A stretch of 64,000 nt of DNA from Pseudomonas lundensis (lineage in GTDB: Bacteria > Pseudomonadota > Gammaproteobacteria > Pseudomonadales > Pseudomonadaceae), in assembly GCF_001042985.1 (NCBI RefSeq), contig NZ_JYKY01000012.1, forward strand, positions 1 to 64,000. Reading direction: 5' to 3'. The notes beneath the pieces were generated by a model. It had not been told where the DNA came from and ran no database searches. It saw only the letters and a program-made list of their open reading frames with translations. A program made the position numbers and the translations under genes. Of this stretch, positions 10,552 to 21,768 are shown in pieces. Numbering within the stretch: the first letter of the stretch is position 1; each line of letters starts with the position of its first letter.

Positions 10552-10905
10552 TCACGGTTTCAATGCGTCGAGGATCGCCTCGGGCTTGAAGTCACGGATC
10601 AGCGTGCCATTCACGTCGAGGATCGGAATCCCGCGTCCGCCCAATGCTTCATAGGCTTTGCGGGCGACGGGGTCCTTGTCGATATCGAATTCGGTGTAGG
10701 GGATGCCTTTTTCGTCGAGAAAGCGGCGGGTGGCTTTGCAGTACCCGCACCACTCGGTGGCGTAGAGCACGACCCGGGCGTTGGCCCGGGTCTGCTCGGC
10801 CACAACGCCCGAGGGATTGAGCACGCGCTCAATCTTGCCCCAGTTCTGAAAGATCACCACGACCACCAGCACGAACAGGACTTTTTTCAGGATCCCGTTG
10901 AACAT
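10552..10905 (-). CDS. Membrane-anchored glutaredoxin-like protein
   Basis: 117 residues. An N-terminal hydrophobic segment (VLFVLVVVVIFQNW) probably anchors it in the membrane. The thioredoxin-fold domain has VVLYATEWCGYCKATRRFLDEKGI with a CGYC redox pair, and the cis-Pro in GRGIPILDVNG. It likely reduces disulfides or mixed disulfides; the side of the membrane is uncertain. Its ATG overlaps the yejK stop by one base, so translation is coupled to yejK. Confidence 0.85.
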   Translation of the reverse strand: MFNGILKKVLFVLVVVVIFQNWGKIERVLNPSGVVAEQTRANARVVLYATEWCGYCKATRRFLDEKGIPYTEFDIDKDPVARKAYEALGGRGIPILDVNGTLIRDFKPEAILDALKP

Positions 10906-11909
10906 TATTTGTTGCGCTTGAGCTGGTCGAGCAGTTGGGTCGGCAAGCCCTTGAGGATCAGCGTGCCAGCCTCTTCGTCGAACTCCACCTTGGAGCCCAG
11001 CAAGTGCGCTTCAAAACTGATCGACAGGCCCTCGGCGCGGCCAGTGAAGCGGCGGAACTGGTTAAGGGTGCGTTTGTCGGCCGGGATTTCCGGCGAGAGG
11101 CCGTAGTCCTTGTTCCGGATGTGGTCGTAAAACGCTTTTGGGCGTTCTTCGTCGATCAGTTCGGAGAGTTCTTCCAGGCCCATCGGTTCACCGATTTTGG
11201 CCTGGCTGCTGGCGTAATCGACCAGGGTTTTGGTTTTTTCGCGTGCCGACTCTTCGGGCAGGTCTTCGCTTTCCACGAAATCGCTGAAGGCTTTAAGCAG
11301 GGTGCGGGTTTCGCCCGGCCCGTCGACGCCTTCCTGGCAGCCGATGAAGTCGCGGAAATACTCGGACACCTTTTTGCCGTTCTTGCCTTTGATGAACGAG
11401 ATGTACTGCTTGGACTGTTTGTTGTTCTGCCACTCGGACAGGTTGATCCGCGCCGCCAGGTGCAACTGGCCCAGGTCCAGATGGCGCGACGGGGTCACGT
11501 CCAGTTCCGCGTTCACCGCCACACCTTCGCTGTGGTGCAGCAGGGCGATGGCCAGATAGTCGGTCATGCCCTGTTGGTAGTGGGCGAACAACACATGCCC
11601 GCCCACCGACAGGTTGGACTCTTCCATCAGTTTTTGCAGGTGCTCGACCGCCACGCGGCTGAAGGCCGTGAAGTCGGTGCCGCCGTCCAGATACTCCTTG
11701 AGCCAGCCGCTGAACGGATGCGCGCCGGATTCGGCATGGAAAAAGCCCCAGGCCTTGCCTTGTTTGGCGTTATAGCTTTCGTTGAGGTCCGCCAGCATGT
11801 TCTCGATGGCCTGCGACTCGGCCAGTTCGCTGTCGCGGGCGTGGAGAACAGCGGGCGTACCGTCGGGTTTTTTCTCAATCAGATGGACGATGCAATGACG
11901 GATCGGCAT
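10905..11909 (-). CDS. yejK: Nucleoid-associated protein YejK (NdpA)
   Basis: 334 residues, matching the YejK/NdpA family, whose members co-purify with the nucleoid; the molecular role is not established. Family hallmarks include the start [38 protein letters not shown], and [21 protein letters not shown]. The glutaredoxin-like gene follows with a one-base overlap. The HU-type gene hupN lies divergently upstream, so two nucleoid proteins are next to each other. Confidence 0.9.
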   Translation of the reverse strand: MPIRHCIVHLIEKKPDGTPAVLHARDSELAESQAIENMLADLNESYNAKQGKAWGFFHAESGAHPFSGWLKEYLDGGTDFTAFSRVAVEHLQKLMEESNLSVGGHVLFAHYQQGMTDYLAIALLHHSEGVAVNAELDVTPSRHLDLGQLHLAARINLSEWQNNKQSKQYISFIKGKNGKKVSEYFRDFIGCQEGVDGPGETRTLLKAFSDFVESEDLPEESAREKTKTLVDYASSQAKIGEPMGLEELSELIDEERPKAFYDHIRNKDYGLSPEIPADKRTLNQFRRFTGRAEGLSISFEAHLLGSKVEFDEEAGTLILKGLPTQLLDQLKRNK

Positions 11910-12307
11910 GGGCTTCTCGGCGAGTTATCAGAAGGCAGGGGGCAGGCCCCGCAAAAGCGGCAAGTGTAACGCACCTGAGGCTTTGGACGGCCTTCGCACC
12001 GGGGTTTAGGGGGCTTCTGTCGGCCGGGAGGCGTTTTTTTACGGTTTTAACGCGATAAAGCTGACCAAATGGGCAGGTAGAGGCGGATATTTGGCCGTCT
12101 CTGTGCTAGTTTTGCCCCGTCTTGCGCCGGGTAACGGCGCAAAGCGCGGATTCAGCATGTGTCAGGTCGAACCAAACCCCGTTTCAGCACTCTACATCCG
12201 CGATTCGTCGTGAAAGCAAACGGGCGTGCCAGACCCTAACTATCTGGCTCGATAGCTGACTTTGCACTCTGCAAACCAAATGAATTTGATAGGGAAGGAA
12301 CATCTCA
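11910..12307. other. Divergent control region between yejK and hupN
   Basis: 398 bases without a gene. It contains a hairpin TTGCGCCG/CGGCGCAA (12122-12129 and 12135-12142) and a short palindrome TTTGCA-CTC-TGCAAA (12261-12275) about 30 bases before the hupN ribosome-binding site (GGGAAGGA). The palindrome could be an operator. I see no full sigma-70 promoter that I would defend, although strong expression of an HU gene is expected. Confidence 0.45.
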
Positions 12308-12589
12308 ATGGCTATTACTAAAGACCAACTGATCGCCGATATCGCTGAAGCTATCGACGCGCCGAAAACTACCGCGCGTAACGCTCTGGACCAACTGGCT
12401 CAGATCGTTGCTGATCAATTGGAAAATGGCGGCGAAATCACTCTGCCAGGTATTGGCAAACTGAAAGTGACCGAGCGTCCTGCCCGTACTGGCCGTAACC
12501 CTTCGACTGGCGCAGCCATCGAAATCGCTGCCAAGAAAGTGATCAAGCTCGTTGTGGCCAAAGGCCTGACTGACGCTGTAAACAAGTAA
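12308..12589 (+). CDS. hupN: HU-family DNA-binding protein
   Basis: 93 residues. Histone-like HU subunit that bends DNA and compacts the nucleoid. The whole DNABII fold is present: helical half MAITKDQLIADIAEA...LDQLAQIVADQLENGGEI, then LPGIGKLKVTERPARTGRNPSTG with the arm containing the DNA-intercalating RNP. Pseudomonads carry several HU genes. The position beside yejK, rlmF and valS matches the one called hupN in P. putida as I recall. A strong terminator follows immediately, so it is probably monocistronic. Confidence 0.85.
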   Translation: MAITKDQLIADIAEAIDAPKTTARNALDQLAQIVADQLENGGEITLPGIGKLKVTERPARTGRNPSTGAAIEIAAKKVIKLVVAKGLTDAVNK

Positions 12590-12600
12590 GACACTTGTTA

Positions 12601-12640
12601 AAAAGCCGCGCCCCGGAGTGATCCGGAGCGCGGCTTTTTT
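12601..12640. terminator. Bidirectional intrinsic terminator, hupN/rlmF
   Basis: AAAAGCCGCGC on the left pairs with GCGCGGCTTTT on the right, with an inner CCGGA/TCCGG stem and a GTGA loop. T runs follow on the plus strand and A runs precede it, so it can stop transcription from both convergent genes. Confidence 0.9.
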
Positions 12641-12660
12641 GTGCGCGCGGGTTGGGGGGG

Positions 12661-13677
12661 TTATTTCCAGTTCTTTTCGCGCCACAGTTGCTGCTGTTCT
12701 TTGTCGTGGAAGGTCCAGGCCACAAAGCGGCTTTGCTTGTTGCCCTGAGACATGTCCACCACCTGGCTCTCGCGCACACCGGCTTTTTTCAGGGCGGTCT
12801 GGATGGCGGGCAGGTTGGACGCCTTGGACACCAGTGTGCTGAACCACAGCACCTGACGGCCCACTTGCACGCTTTCGCGGATCAGCTGCGTGACAAAGCG
12901 CTGCTCGCCGCCTTCACACCACAACTCGGCGGCCTGGCCGCCAAAGTTCAGGACCGGCAACTTGCGTTTCGGGTCTGCCTTGCCCAGTGCGCGCCATTTA
13001 CGTTCGCTGCCGCGCTGTGCTTCGTCCAGTGAGGCGTGGAACGGCGGGTTGCACATGCTCAGGTCAAAGCGTTCGCTGCTTTCCAGCACATCCAGCAGGA
13101 TCTTCTGCGGGTTGGGCTGCTGGCGCAGGCTGATGGCTTTGTTCAGGCCATTGGATTGCACGATGGCCTTGGCCGCTTTCAGGGCGATGGTGTCAACTTC
13201 CGTGCCGAGGAACTGCCAGCGGTAATCGCTATGGCCGATCAACGGGTACACGCAGTTGGCGCCCATGCCGATGTCCAGCACGCGCACGCTCGGGCCACGC
13301 GGAATCACGCCGTCATTGAGGGTGGCCAGCAGGTCCGCCAGAAAGTGCACGTAATCGGCGCGCCCCGGGACTGGCGGGCACAGGTAGTCGGCCGGGATGT
13401 CCCAGTGGGCAATGCCGTAGAAGGCCTTGAGCAGGGCGCGGTTGAACACGCGCACGGCGTCCGGGTTGGCGAAGTCGATGCTCTCTTTGCCGTACGGGTT
13501 GATGATCACGAACTGGCCCAGTTCGGGGCACACCGAGATCAGCTGCGGGAAGTCGTAACGGCCCTGATGGCGATTGCGCGGGTGCAGGCTCGGTTTGACC
13601 CGCGGTGCGGCCGGCTTGGCTTCGCCGGGCGCCTTGGGTTTGTGGCGTGTGGCTTTGGAAGTGCGTGGGGTTGTCAT
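12661..13677 (-). CDS. rlmF: 23S rRNA (adenine-1618-N6)-methyltransferase RlmF
   Basis: 338 residues from ATG 13677. A start eight codons further upstream is also possible but adds residues unlike the family. It methylates A1618 of 23S rRNA using S-adenosylmethionine. After a basic low-complexity N-terminus come [13 protein letters not shown], the SAM-binding [16 protein letters not shown], and the catalytic CNPPFHAS (NPPF motif of N6-adenine methyltransferases). All motifs are intact. It lies downstream of valS on the same strand. Confidence 0.9.
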   Translation of the reverse strand: MTTPRTSKATRHKPKAPGEAKPAAPRVKPSLHPRNRHQGRYDFPQLISVCPELGQFVIINPYGKESIDFANPDAVRVFNRALLKAFYGIAHWDIPADYLCPPVPGRADYVHFLADLLATLNDGVIPRGPSVRVLDIGMGANCVYPLIGHSDYRWQFLGTEVDTIALKAAKAIVQSNGLNKAISLRQQPNPQKILLDVLESSERFDLSMCNPPFHASLDEAQRGSERKWRALGKADPKRKLPVLNFGGQAAELWCEGGEQRFVTQLIRESVQVGRQVLWFSTLVSKASNLPAIQTALKKAGVRESQVVDMSQGNKQSRFVAWTFHDKEQQQLWREKNWK

Positions 13678-13700
13678 GTTCAATTCATTCCACAAAAGCA

Positions 13701-13752
13701 ATCGCGGGCAAGCCCCGAGGCTCCCTCAGGAGCATCAGGCCTTGCCCGCGAT
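13701..13752. repeat. REP-like palindrome between rlmF and valS
   Basis: ATCGCGGGCAAG (13701-13712) pairs perfectly with CTTGCCCGCGAT (13741-13752). The GCGGGCAAG core is that of common Pseudomonas REP elements. It starts 24 bases upstream of the rlmF start and 17 bases after the valS stop, so it may shape the valS 3' end or act as a processing site. Confidence 0.65.
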
Positions 13753-13768
13753 CAGGTGCGCAGCGTGT

Positions 13769-16615
13769 TTACAGGCTGGAAATCCGCGCGTGCTGTTCTG
13801 CCAACTTGCTCAAAGCCTGTTCGGCTTCGGCCAATTTGGCGCGTTCCTTGTCGATGACTTCGGCCGGGGCCTTGTCAACGAACGCGGCGTTGGAGAGTTT
13901 CCCGCCTACGCGGGCCACTTCGCCGTGCAAACGCTGGATTTCCTTGTCCAGGCGCGCCAGTTCTGCATCTTTGTCGATCAAGCCGGCCATCGGCACCAGC
14001 ACTTCCATCTCGCCCACCAGAGCGGTGGCTGACAGAGGGGCTTCGGCGCCGTCTTGCAGCACGGTGATCGATTCGAGTTTAGCCAGCTTTTTCAGCAAGG
14101 CATCGTTCTCGGCCAGACGGCGCTGGTCTTCGGTGTTGACGTTTTTCACGTACAACTGCAACGGCTTGCCGGGACCGATGTTCATTTCGCCGCGGATGTT
14201 ACGCACGCCGAGCATCAGGCCTTTGAGCCATTCGATGTCATCTTCGGCCGCCTGATCGATGCGTGCTTCGTTCGCCACCGGCCACGGTTGCAGCATGATG
14301 GTCTTGCCTTCAACGCCCGCCAGCGGCGCGATGCGCTGCCAGATTTCTTCGGTGATGAACGGCATGAACGGATGCGCCAGGCGCAACGCGACTTCCAGCA
14401 CGCGCACCAGTGTGCGACGGGTACCGCGCTGACGTTCTACCGGCGCGTTTTCGTCCCACAGTACCGGCTTGGACAGTTCGAGGTACCAGTCGCAGTACTG
14501 GTTCCAGATGAACTCGTACAGGGCTTGTGCCGCGAGGTCGAAACGGAACTGGTCGAGGTGACGGGTCACTTCGGCTTCTGTGCGCTGCAACTGCGAAATG
14601 ATCCAGCGATCGGCCAGCGACAATTCGTAGGCTTCGCCGTTCTGGCCGCAGTCTTCGCCCTTGTCCAGCACGTAACGGGCGGCGTTCCAGATCTTGTTGC
14701 AGAAGTTGCGATAGCCTTCGACGCGACCCATGTCGAACTTGATGTCCCGACCGGTTGAGGCCAGCGAGCAGAAGGTGAAGCGCAGGGCGTCGGTGCCGTA
14801 GCTGGCGATGCCGTCCGCGAATTCGTCGCGGGTCTGCTTCTCGATTTTCTTCAGCAGCTTGGGCTGCATCAGGCCCGTGGTGCGTTTGGCCACCAGGTCT
14901 TCGAGTTCGATACCGTCGATGATGTCCAGCGGGTCCAGTACGTTGCCTTTGGACTTGGACATCTTCTGGCCCTGGCCGTCACGCACCAGGCCGTGAACGT
15001 ACACGGTCTTGAACGGCACTTGCGGGGTGCCGTCTTCGTTTTTCACCAAATGCATGGTGAGCATGATCATCCGGGCTACCCAGAAGAAAATGATGTCGAA
15101 GCCGGTAACCAGCACGTCGGTCGAGTGGAAGGTTTTCAGCGCGTCGGTTTTTTCTGGCCAGCCAAGGGTGGAGAACGTCCACAGGCCCGAGCTGAACCAA
15201 GTGTCGAGCACGTCGTTGTCCTGTTGCAGCGCAACGTCCGGGCCCAGGTTGTTTTTGGCACGGACTTCGGCTTCGTCGCGACCGACATACACCTTGCCCG
15301 ACTCGTCGTACCAGGCCGGGATCCGGTGGCCCCACCACAGCTGACGGCTGATGCACCAGTCCTGGATGTCACGCATCCACGAGAAGTACATGTTTTCGTA
15401 TTGCTTGGGCACGAACGCGATGCGACCGTCTTCAACCGCGGCGATGGCCGGTTCGGCCAGCGGTTTGGTGGACACGTACCACTGGTCGGTCAGCCACGGC
15501 TCGATGATCGTGCCGGAACGGTCGCCCTTCGGTACTTTCAGGGCGTGGTCGTCAACGCTGACCAGCAGGCCGGCTTCGTCAAAGTCCGCGACGATCTGCT
15601 TGCGCGCTTCGAAGCGGTCCAGACCGGCGTATTTGGCCGGCAGGGTGCCGTCAATGGTCTCGTTCAGCGTGCCGTCAAGGTTGAACACTTGAGCGGAAGG
15701 CAAGACCTTGGCGTTTTTGTCGAAGATGTTCAGCAGCGGCAGGTTGTGGCGCTTGCCGACTTCGTAGTCGTTGAAATCGTGGGCCGGGGTGATTTTCACG
15801 CAGCCGGTGCCGAATTCAGGGTCGCAGTAATCGTCAGCGATGATCGGAATGCGGCGGCCAACCAGCGGCAGTTCGACGAACTTGCCGATCAGGGCCTGGT
15901 AGCGCTCATCGTTCGGGTTCACCGCAACGGCGGCGTCACCGAGCATGGTTTCGGGACGCGTGGTCGCCACGATCAGGTAGTCGTTGCCTTCAGCGGTCTT
16001 GGCGCCGTCGGCCAGCGGGTACTTGAGGTTCCACAGGAAACCTTTCTCGTCGTGGTTTTCCACTTCAAGGTCGGAAATCGCCGTGTGCAATTTGGTGTCC
16101 CAGTTGACCAGGCGCTTGCCACGGTAGATCAGGCCGTCTTCGTGCAGGCGAACGAACGCTTCTTTCACGGCTTCGGACAAGCCGTCGTCCATGGTGAAGC
16201 GCTCGCGGCTCCAGTCGACGGACGAGCCCAGGCGACGGATCTGACGGCTGATGTTGCCGCCGGACTGGTCTTTCCATTCCCAGATCTTGTCGAGGAATTT
16301 CTCGCGACCCAGGTCGTGGCGGTTCAGGCCCTGGGCTTCGATTTGGCGTTCAACCAGCATTTGCGTCGCGATACCGGCGTGGTCGGTGCCCGGCTGCCAC
16401 AGGGTGTTACGGCCCTGCATGCGGCGGAAACGGATCAAGGCGTCCATGATCGCGTTATTGAAACCGTGCCCCATGTGCAGGCTGCCGGTAACGTTAGGCG
16501 GCGGGATCATGATGGTGTACGGGTCGCCCGCGCCTTGCGGGGCAAAATAGTTTTCTTCTTCCCAGGTTTTGTACCAGGAAGTTTCAATGGCGTGCGGCTG
16601 GTAGGTCTTATCCAT
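13769..16615 (-). CDS. valS: Valyl-tRNA synthetase
   Basis: 948 residues. Class I synthetase charging tRNA-Val. The HIGH-type motif appears as HMGH at residues 47-50, a large editing (CP1) domain follows, and KMSKS appears in [14 protein letters not shown]. The anticodon-binding domain comes next, and a C-terminal coiled coil ([22 protein letters not shown]...) ends the protein, as in bacterial ValRS. Length is normal. It is preceded by holC and a small gene on the same strand. Confidence 0.95.
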   Translation of the reverse strand: MDKTYQPHAIETSWYKTWEEENYFAPQGAGDPYTIMIPPPNVTGSLHMGHGFNNAIMDALIRFRRMQGRNTLWQPGTDHAGIATQMLVERQIEAQGLNRHDLGREKFLDKIWEWKDQSGGNISRQIRRLGSSVDWSRERFTMDDGLSEAVKEAFVRLHEDGLIYRGKRLVNWDTKLHTAISDLEVENHDEKGFLWNLKYPLADGAKTAEGNDYLIVATTRPETMLGDAAVAVNPNDERYQALIGKFVELPLVGRRIPIIADDYCDPEFGTGCVKITPAHDFNDYEVGKRHNLPLLNIFDKNAKVLPSAQVFNLDGTLNETIDGTLPAKYAGLDRFEARKQIVADFDEAGLLVSVDDHALKVPKGDRSGTIIEPWLTDQWYVSTKPLAEPAIAAVEDGRIAFVPKQYENMYFSWMRDIQDWCISRQLWWGHRIPAWYDESGKVYVGRDEAEVRAKNNLGPDVALQQDNDVLDTWFSSGLWTFSTLGWPEKTDALKTFHSTDVLVTGFDIIFFWVARMIMLTMHLVKNEDGTPQVPFKTVYVHGLVRDGQGQKMSKSKGNVLDPLDIIDGIELEDLVAKRTTGLMQPKLLKKIEKQTRDEFADGIASYGTDALRFTFCSLASTGRDIKFDMGRVEGYRNFCNKIWNAARYVLDKGEDCGQNGEAYELSLADRWIISQLQRTEAEVTRHLDQFRFDLAAQALYEFIWNQYCDWYLELSKPVLWDENAPVERQRGTRRTLVRVLEVALRLAHPFMPFITEEIWQRIAPLAGVEGKTIMLQPWPVANEARIDQAAEDDIEWLKGLMLGVRNIRGEMNIGPGKPLQLYVKNVNTEDQRRLAENDALLKKLAKLESITVLQDGAEAPLSATALVGEMEVLVPMAGLIDKDAELARLDKEIQRLHGEVARVGGKLSNAAFVDKAPAEVIDKERAKLAEAEQALSKLAEQHARISSL

Positions 16616-16732
16616 GCGCGGCGGGACCCTATTGGCATTAATTCAGGAAAGCCGGCAAGTATAGCGGGGCGGGACGCATAGGGCGAGTTGTGCGCGGCGA
16701 TTACAGGCCATCGGGCGCTCAGGGATCGGGCA

Positions 16733-17116
16733 TCAGTTTTGATGCTGGCTGATCAGGCGCTCCATGTGTGCGTCGAGGCGGCGTTTGATTTCGGATTCGA
16801 TGTGCGGGGCGTAGTCGTTGATGACGTCTTGCATGATCGCTTGCGCGGCCGTGCGCAGCTCTCTGTCCAGATGGACCAGCAAGGCGTCGGGGGCCTTGTC
16901 GGCGGCAGGCGCACTGGCGAGCGGTGGTTGCGCGGCTGGCACGGGCGCGGGTGTGGGTTCAAAGACCTCGTCCAGCAAGGGGATCTGCGTGCCTTGTTCG
17001 CCGACCATCTCGGTCAGCAGCGGCGGTTGCAGGCCTTCGTCGTCCAGCAGTTGGCGAATGGACTCAAGATCATCGAGCAGGTGTGCAGCTTTTTTCGGCG
17101 AATTGGGGGTGTCCAT
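16733..17116 (-). CDS. Hypothetical protein linked to holC
   Basis: 127 residues from ATG 17116. I do not recognise an enzyme domain. The first part is acidic (LLDDLESIRQLLDDEG), the middle is Pro/Ala-rich, and the end forms a probable amphipathic helix (LDRELRTAAQAIMQDVINDYAPHIESEIKRRLDAHMERL). A homologous gene sits between holC and valS in other pseudomonads. It starts 7 nt after the holC stop and is almost certainly co-transcribed. It could be a DNA polymerase III accessory or chaperone-like factor, but this is only inference from position. Confidence 0.7.
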   Translation of the reverse strand: MDTPNSPKKAAHLLDDLESIRQLLDDEGLQPPLLTEMVGEQGTQIPLLDEVFEPTPAPVPAAQPPLASAPAADKAPDALLVHLDRELRTAAQAIMQDVINDYAPHIESEIKRRLDAHMERLISQHQN

Positions 17117-17123
17117 CGTGTGC

Positions 17124-17564
17124 TCAGAGTCGTTGTAACTTGTGGTCTTGCAGAGGATAGCCCTGTTCACGGTAGAAACGGAAACTCTCCCGTGCCGCCA
17201 GTCGAACGGCGGGGTCTTCGACCACGACTTCCGCCACGCGGGCGAAACGCTTGAAGGATTCGGGGACTTTCAGGTCCAGATTGATCAGCAGGTCCTGATG
17301 GCTGGCAGGCGCATCGGCCATGCCCATGACGATCACGCCATCGGGTTCGTCTTCGGCGTGGCTATGGGGCACAAAACTCTCGCCCTTGAAGCGCCACAGG
17401 CGTTGATCGAGGTCGTCGCGCTGGGCCGCGTCGCTGCAGTGCAGGTACACCCGATGCCCGAGACGCCAGGCTTTTTCGGTGAGTTTGCAGGCGAAATCCA
17501 GCCGCGCTGCCGGGTCTGCGCTGGGCAGGATATAAAAGTCGACTTTGGTTTTTTCAGAGGTCAT
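17124..17564 (-). CDS. holC: DNA polymerase III subunit chi
   Basis: 146 residues. Chi subunit of the clamp-loader complex, linking it to single-strand-binding protein. Family features are VDFYILPSADPAARLDFACKL at the N-terminus, the Cys-containing strand VYLHCSDAAQRDDLDQRLW, and FVPHSHAEDEPDGVI. Length is normal. It is placed between pepA and valS, the classical order in gamma-proteobacteria, and is followed closely by the small unknown gene. Confidence 0.92.
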   Translation of the reverse strand: MTSEKTKVDFYILPSADPAARLDFACKLTEKAWRLGHRVYLHCSDAAQRDDLDQRLWRFKGESFVPHSHAEDEPDGVIVMGMADAPASHQDLLINLDLKVPESFKRFARVAEVVVEDPAVRLAARESFRFYREQGYPLQDHKLQRL

Positions 17565-17623
17565 TGCGGTTCCTGAATCGGGGCTGCGCCGCCCTCAAGC
17601 GGCGCAGCCTGCGATCAACAGTG

Positions 17624-19434
<1,811 letters not shown>

Positions 19435-20553
19435 TTGATCGTCTTCCGTTATTTGTCCCGCGAAGTCCTGCTTACATTGAGCGCTGTCAGCGCTGTGCTG
19501 CTGGTCATCATCATGAGCGGTCGCTTCATCAAGTACCTGGCACAGGCTGCCTCTGGCGCTCTGGACCCGGGTTCCCTGTTCCTGATCATGGGCTTCCGTC
19601 TGCCGGGCTTCATGCAGCTGATTCTGCCGTTGGGGCTGTTTCTCGGTATTTTGCTGGCCTATGGCCGTCTGTACCTCGAAAGCGAAATGACCGTGCTTTC
19701 GGCCACGGGCATGAGCCAGCAGCGCCTGCTGGGCCTGACCATGATTCCGGCGGCGTTCGTGGCCCTGATCGTGGCCTGGCTGAGCCTGAGCCTGGCGCCG
19801 CAGGGTGCGAACCAGTTTCAGCTGTTGCTGAACAAGCAAGATGCACTGACCGAGTTCGACACGCTGGTGCCTGGCCGCTTCCAGGCGTTGAGCGACGGTT
19901 CGCGCGTGACCTACACCGAAGAGCTGACCAACGACCGGACCAACCTCTCGGGCGTGTTCATCTCGCAAAAAAGCCTGGGTCAGGACGCCAAGGACCGCAG
20001 CATCTCGGTGCTGGTGGCCGAAACAGGCCATCAGGAAGTCCGTCCCGATGGCAGTCGCTGGCTGATTCTCAATAACGGCTACCGCTATGACGGTAACCCG
20101 GGTCTGGCCGATTACCGCGCGATCAAGTACGACACCTATGGTGTGCTGTTGCCCAAGCCCGATGCCAGCGATGAAGTGACCGATCGCGATGCAATCCCGA
20201 CCCTCGACCTGATTGGCAACCCCGAGCCGCGGGCAATTGCCGAGCTGCAATGGCGTATTTCATTGCCACTGCTGGTGTTTATCGTGACCCTCATCGCCGT
20301 GCCGCTGTCACGCGTCAACCCGCGTCAGGGCCGCTTCCTCAAGCTGTTGCCGGCGATTCTTCTTTATATGGGTTACCTGACCATTCTGATTTCGGCCCGT
20401 GGCGCCCTGGAAAAAGGCAAGTTGTCGCCCGCCCTGGGGCTGTGGTGGGTGCATGCGCTGTTCCTGGCCATTGGCCTGTTGTTGCTGTACTGGGAGCCGC
20501 TGCGCTTGAAGCTGGCTAGTCGCCGTAGCGTGAAGGAGATGACGCGTGGGTAA
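19435..20553 (+). CDS. lptF: LPS export permease LptF
   Basis: 372 residues. Inner-membrane subunit of LptB2FG, which extracts lipopolysaccharide and hands it to the Lpt bridge. I choose TTG at 19435 because GGAG at 19423-19426 sits 8 nt upstream and the product then begins MIVFRYLSREVLLTL as in other pseudomonads; the upstream GTG at 19426 overlaps that site. Membrane helices flank a central periplasmic jellyroll (about residues 120-250), with three helices at the C-terminus. The end overlaps lptG by 8 nt. Confidence 0.92.
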   Translation: MIVFRYLSREVLLTLSAVSAVLLVIIMSGRFIKYLAQAASGALDPGSLFLIMGFRLPGFMQLILPLGLFLGILLAYGRLYLESEMTVLSATGMSQQRLLGLTMIPAAFVALIVAWLSLSLAPQGANQFQLLLNKQDALTEFDTLVPGRFQALSDGSRVTYTEELTNDRTNLSGVFISQKSLGQDAKDRSISVLVAETGHQEVRPDGSRWLILNNGYRYDGNPGLADYRAIKYDTYGVLLPKPDASDEVTDRDAIPTLDLIGNPEPRAIAELQWRISLPLLVFIVTLIAVPLSRVNPRQGRFLKLLPAILLYMGYLTILISARGALEKGKLSPALGLWWVHALFLAIGLLLLYWEPLRLKLASRRSVKEMTRG

Positions 20554-21607
20554 GCTCGACCGCTACATCGGTAGCAGCGTCTTTTTGGCGATCCTGGCTG
20601 TGCTGGGCATTATTTTGGGGCTGGCGTCGCTGTTCGCGTTCATCGACGAGACGGGCAATATCAGCGACAGCTATACCGTGATGGACGTGCTCAGCTACGT
20701 GCTGCTGACGGCACCGCGGCGCATGTATGACATGTTGCCAATGGCGGCGCTGATCGGCTGCCTGATCGGGCTGGGCAGTCTGGCCAGCAACAGCGAGCTG
20801 ACCATCATGCGTGCGGCAGGTGTGTCCATCGGCCGTATCGTGTGGTCGGTCATGAAACCCATGCTGGTGCTGATGGTGGCGGGCGTGCTGGTGGGCGAAT
20901 ACGTGGCACCTGCCACTGAAACCATGGCGCAGGCCAATCGGGCGCTGGCGCTGGGCAGCGGTGATGCGCAAAGCTCCAAGCACGGTTTGTGGCACCGTCA
21001 GGGTGAAGAGTTCATCCACATCAACGCCGTCCAGCCGAACGGCACGCTGTTTGGCGTAACGCGCTACCGCTTTGACGAAGAGCGCCACATGCTGTCGTCA
21101 AGCTTCGCCAAAAAGGCAGAGTTCGACCAAGATCACTGGCAGCTCACGGATGTGAGTACCACGCTGTTCCACGACCGCAGCACTGAAGTGGTCAGCGCAC
21201 CGGTCGAGCGTTGGGACGTGGCCCTGAGCCCGCAGTTGCTCAACACCGTGGTGATGGCCCCTGAGTCGCTGTCAATCAGCGGTCTGTGGAATTACATCCA
21301 TTACCTGAAAGACCAGGGTTTGAATAACGGTCGTTACTGGCTGGCATTTTGGGTCAAGGTGTTGCAGCCGCTGGTCACTGCCGCGCTGGTGTTGATGGCG
21401 ATTTCCTTCATTTTCGGCCCGTTGCGCTCGGTGACCCTGGGGCAGCGGGTGTTTACCGGCGTGCTGGTGGGCTTCACGTTCAAGATCGCGCAAGACCTGC
21501 TGGGGCCGTCCAGTCTGGTGTTTGGCTTCTCTCCGCTGTTTGCGGTGATATTGCCAGCCCTCATTTGCGCCCTGGCGGGCGTCTGGCTGTTGCGACGGGC
21601 GGGTTGA
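20546..21607 (+). CDS. lptG: LPS export permease LptG
   Basis: 353 residues from a GTG preceded by AAGGAG inside the end of lptF. Partner of LptF in LPS extraction. The architecture is that of the YjgP/YjgQ family: helices at residues 12-35 and 55-75, a periplasmic domain in the middle, and helices around 270-350 ending VWLLRRAG. The 8-nt overlap indicates translational coupling and equal production of both subunits. Confidence 0.93.
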   Translation: MGKLDRYIGSSVFLAILAVLGIILGLASLFAFIDETGNISDSYTVMDVLSYVLLTAPRRMYDMLPMAALIGCLIGLGSLASNSELTIMRAAGVSIGRIVWSVMKPMLVLMVAGVLVGEYVAPATETMAQANRALALGSGDAQSSKHGLWHRQGEEFIHINAVQPNGTLFGVTRYRFDEERHMLSSSFAKKAEFDQDHWQLTDVSTTLFHDRSTEVVSAPVERWDVALSPQLLNTVVMAPESLSISGLWNYIHYLKDQGLNNGRYWLAFWVKVLQPLVTAALVLMAISFIFGPLRSVTLGQRVFTGVLVGFTFKIAQDLLGPSSLVFGFSPLFAVILPALICALAGVWLLRRAG

Positions 21608-21628
21608 TCGACCTGTAAAGCTCGAACC

Positions 21629-21661
21629 AAAAGCCTCTGTCCCGCGACAGGGGCTTTTTTG
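21629..21661 (+). terminator. Intrinsic terminator after lptG
   Basis: AAAAGCC and CTGTC form the left arm and GACAG-GGGCTTTTTT the right arm, followed by a T run, just after the lptG stop. Confidence 0.85.
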
Positions 21662-21684
21662 TGGGGGAGCATTGGCCTGTAAAC

Positions 21685-21713
21685 GTGACGCTCGTCGCGA
21701 TCACAGGTACAAT
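21685..21713 (+). promoter_or_regulatory. Candidate sigma-70 promoter for lepA
   Basis: GTGACG at 21685-21690 (4 of 6 to TTGACA) is followed after 17 bases by TACAAT at 21708-21713. It lies between the lptG terminator and the lepA start, where a promoter is needed. Confidence 0.55.
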
Positions 21714-21768
21714 TCCCGGCTATTTTTCGGCGGGCAGTCTGCCTGCGACTTTTTTTGAGTGTTGACCC

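Noticed and set aside
14993..16681. Plus-strand frame of 562 codons
   Set aside because: Shadow of valS.
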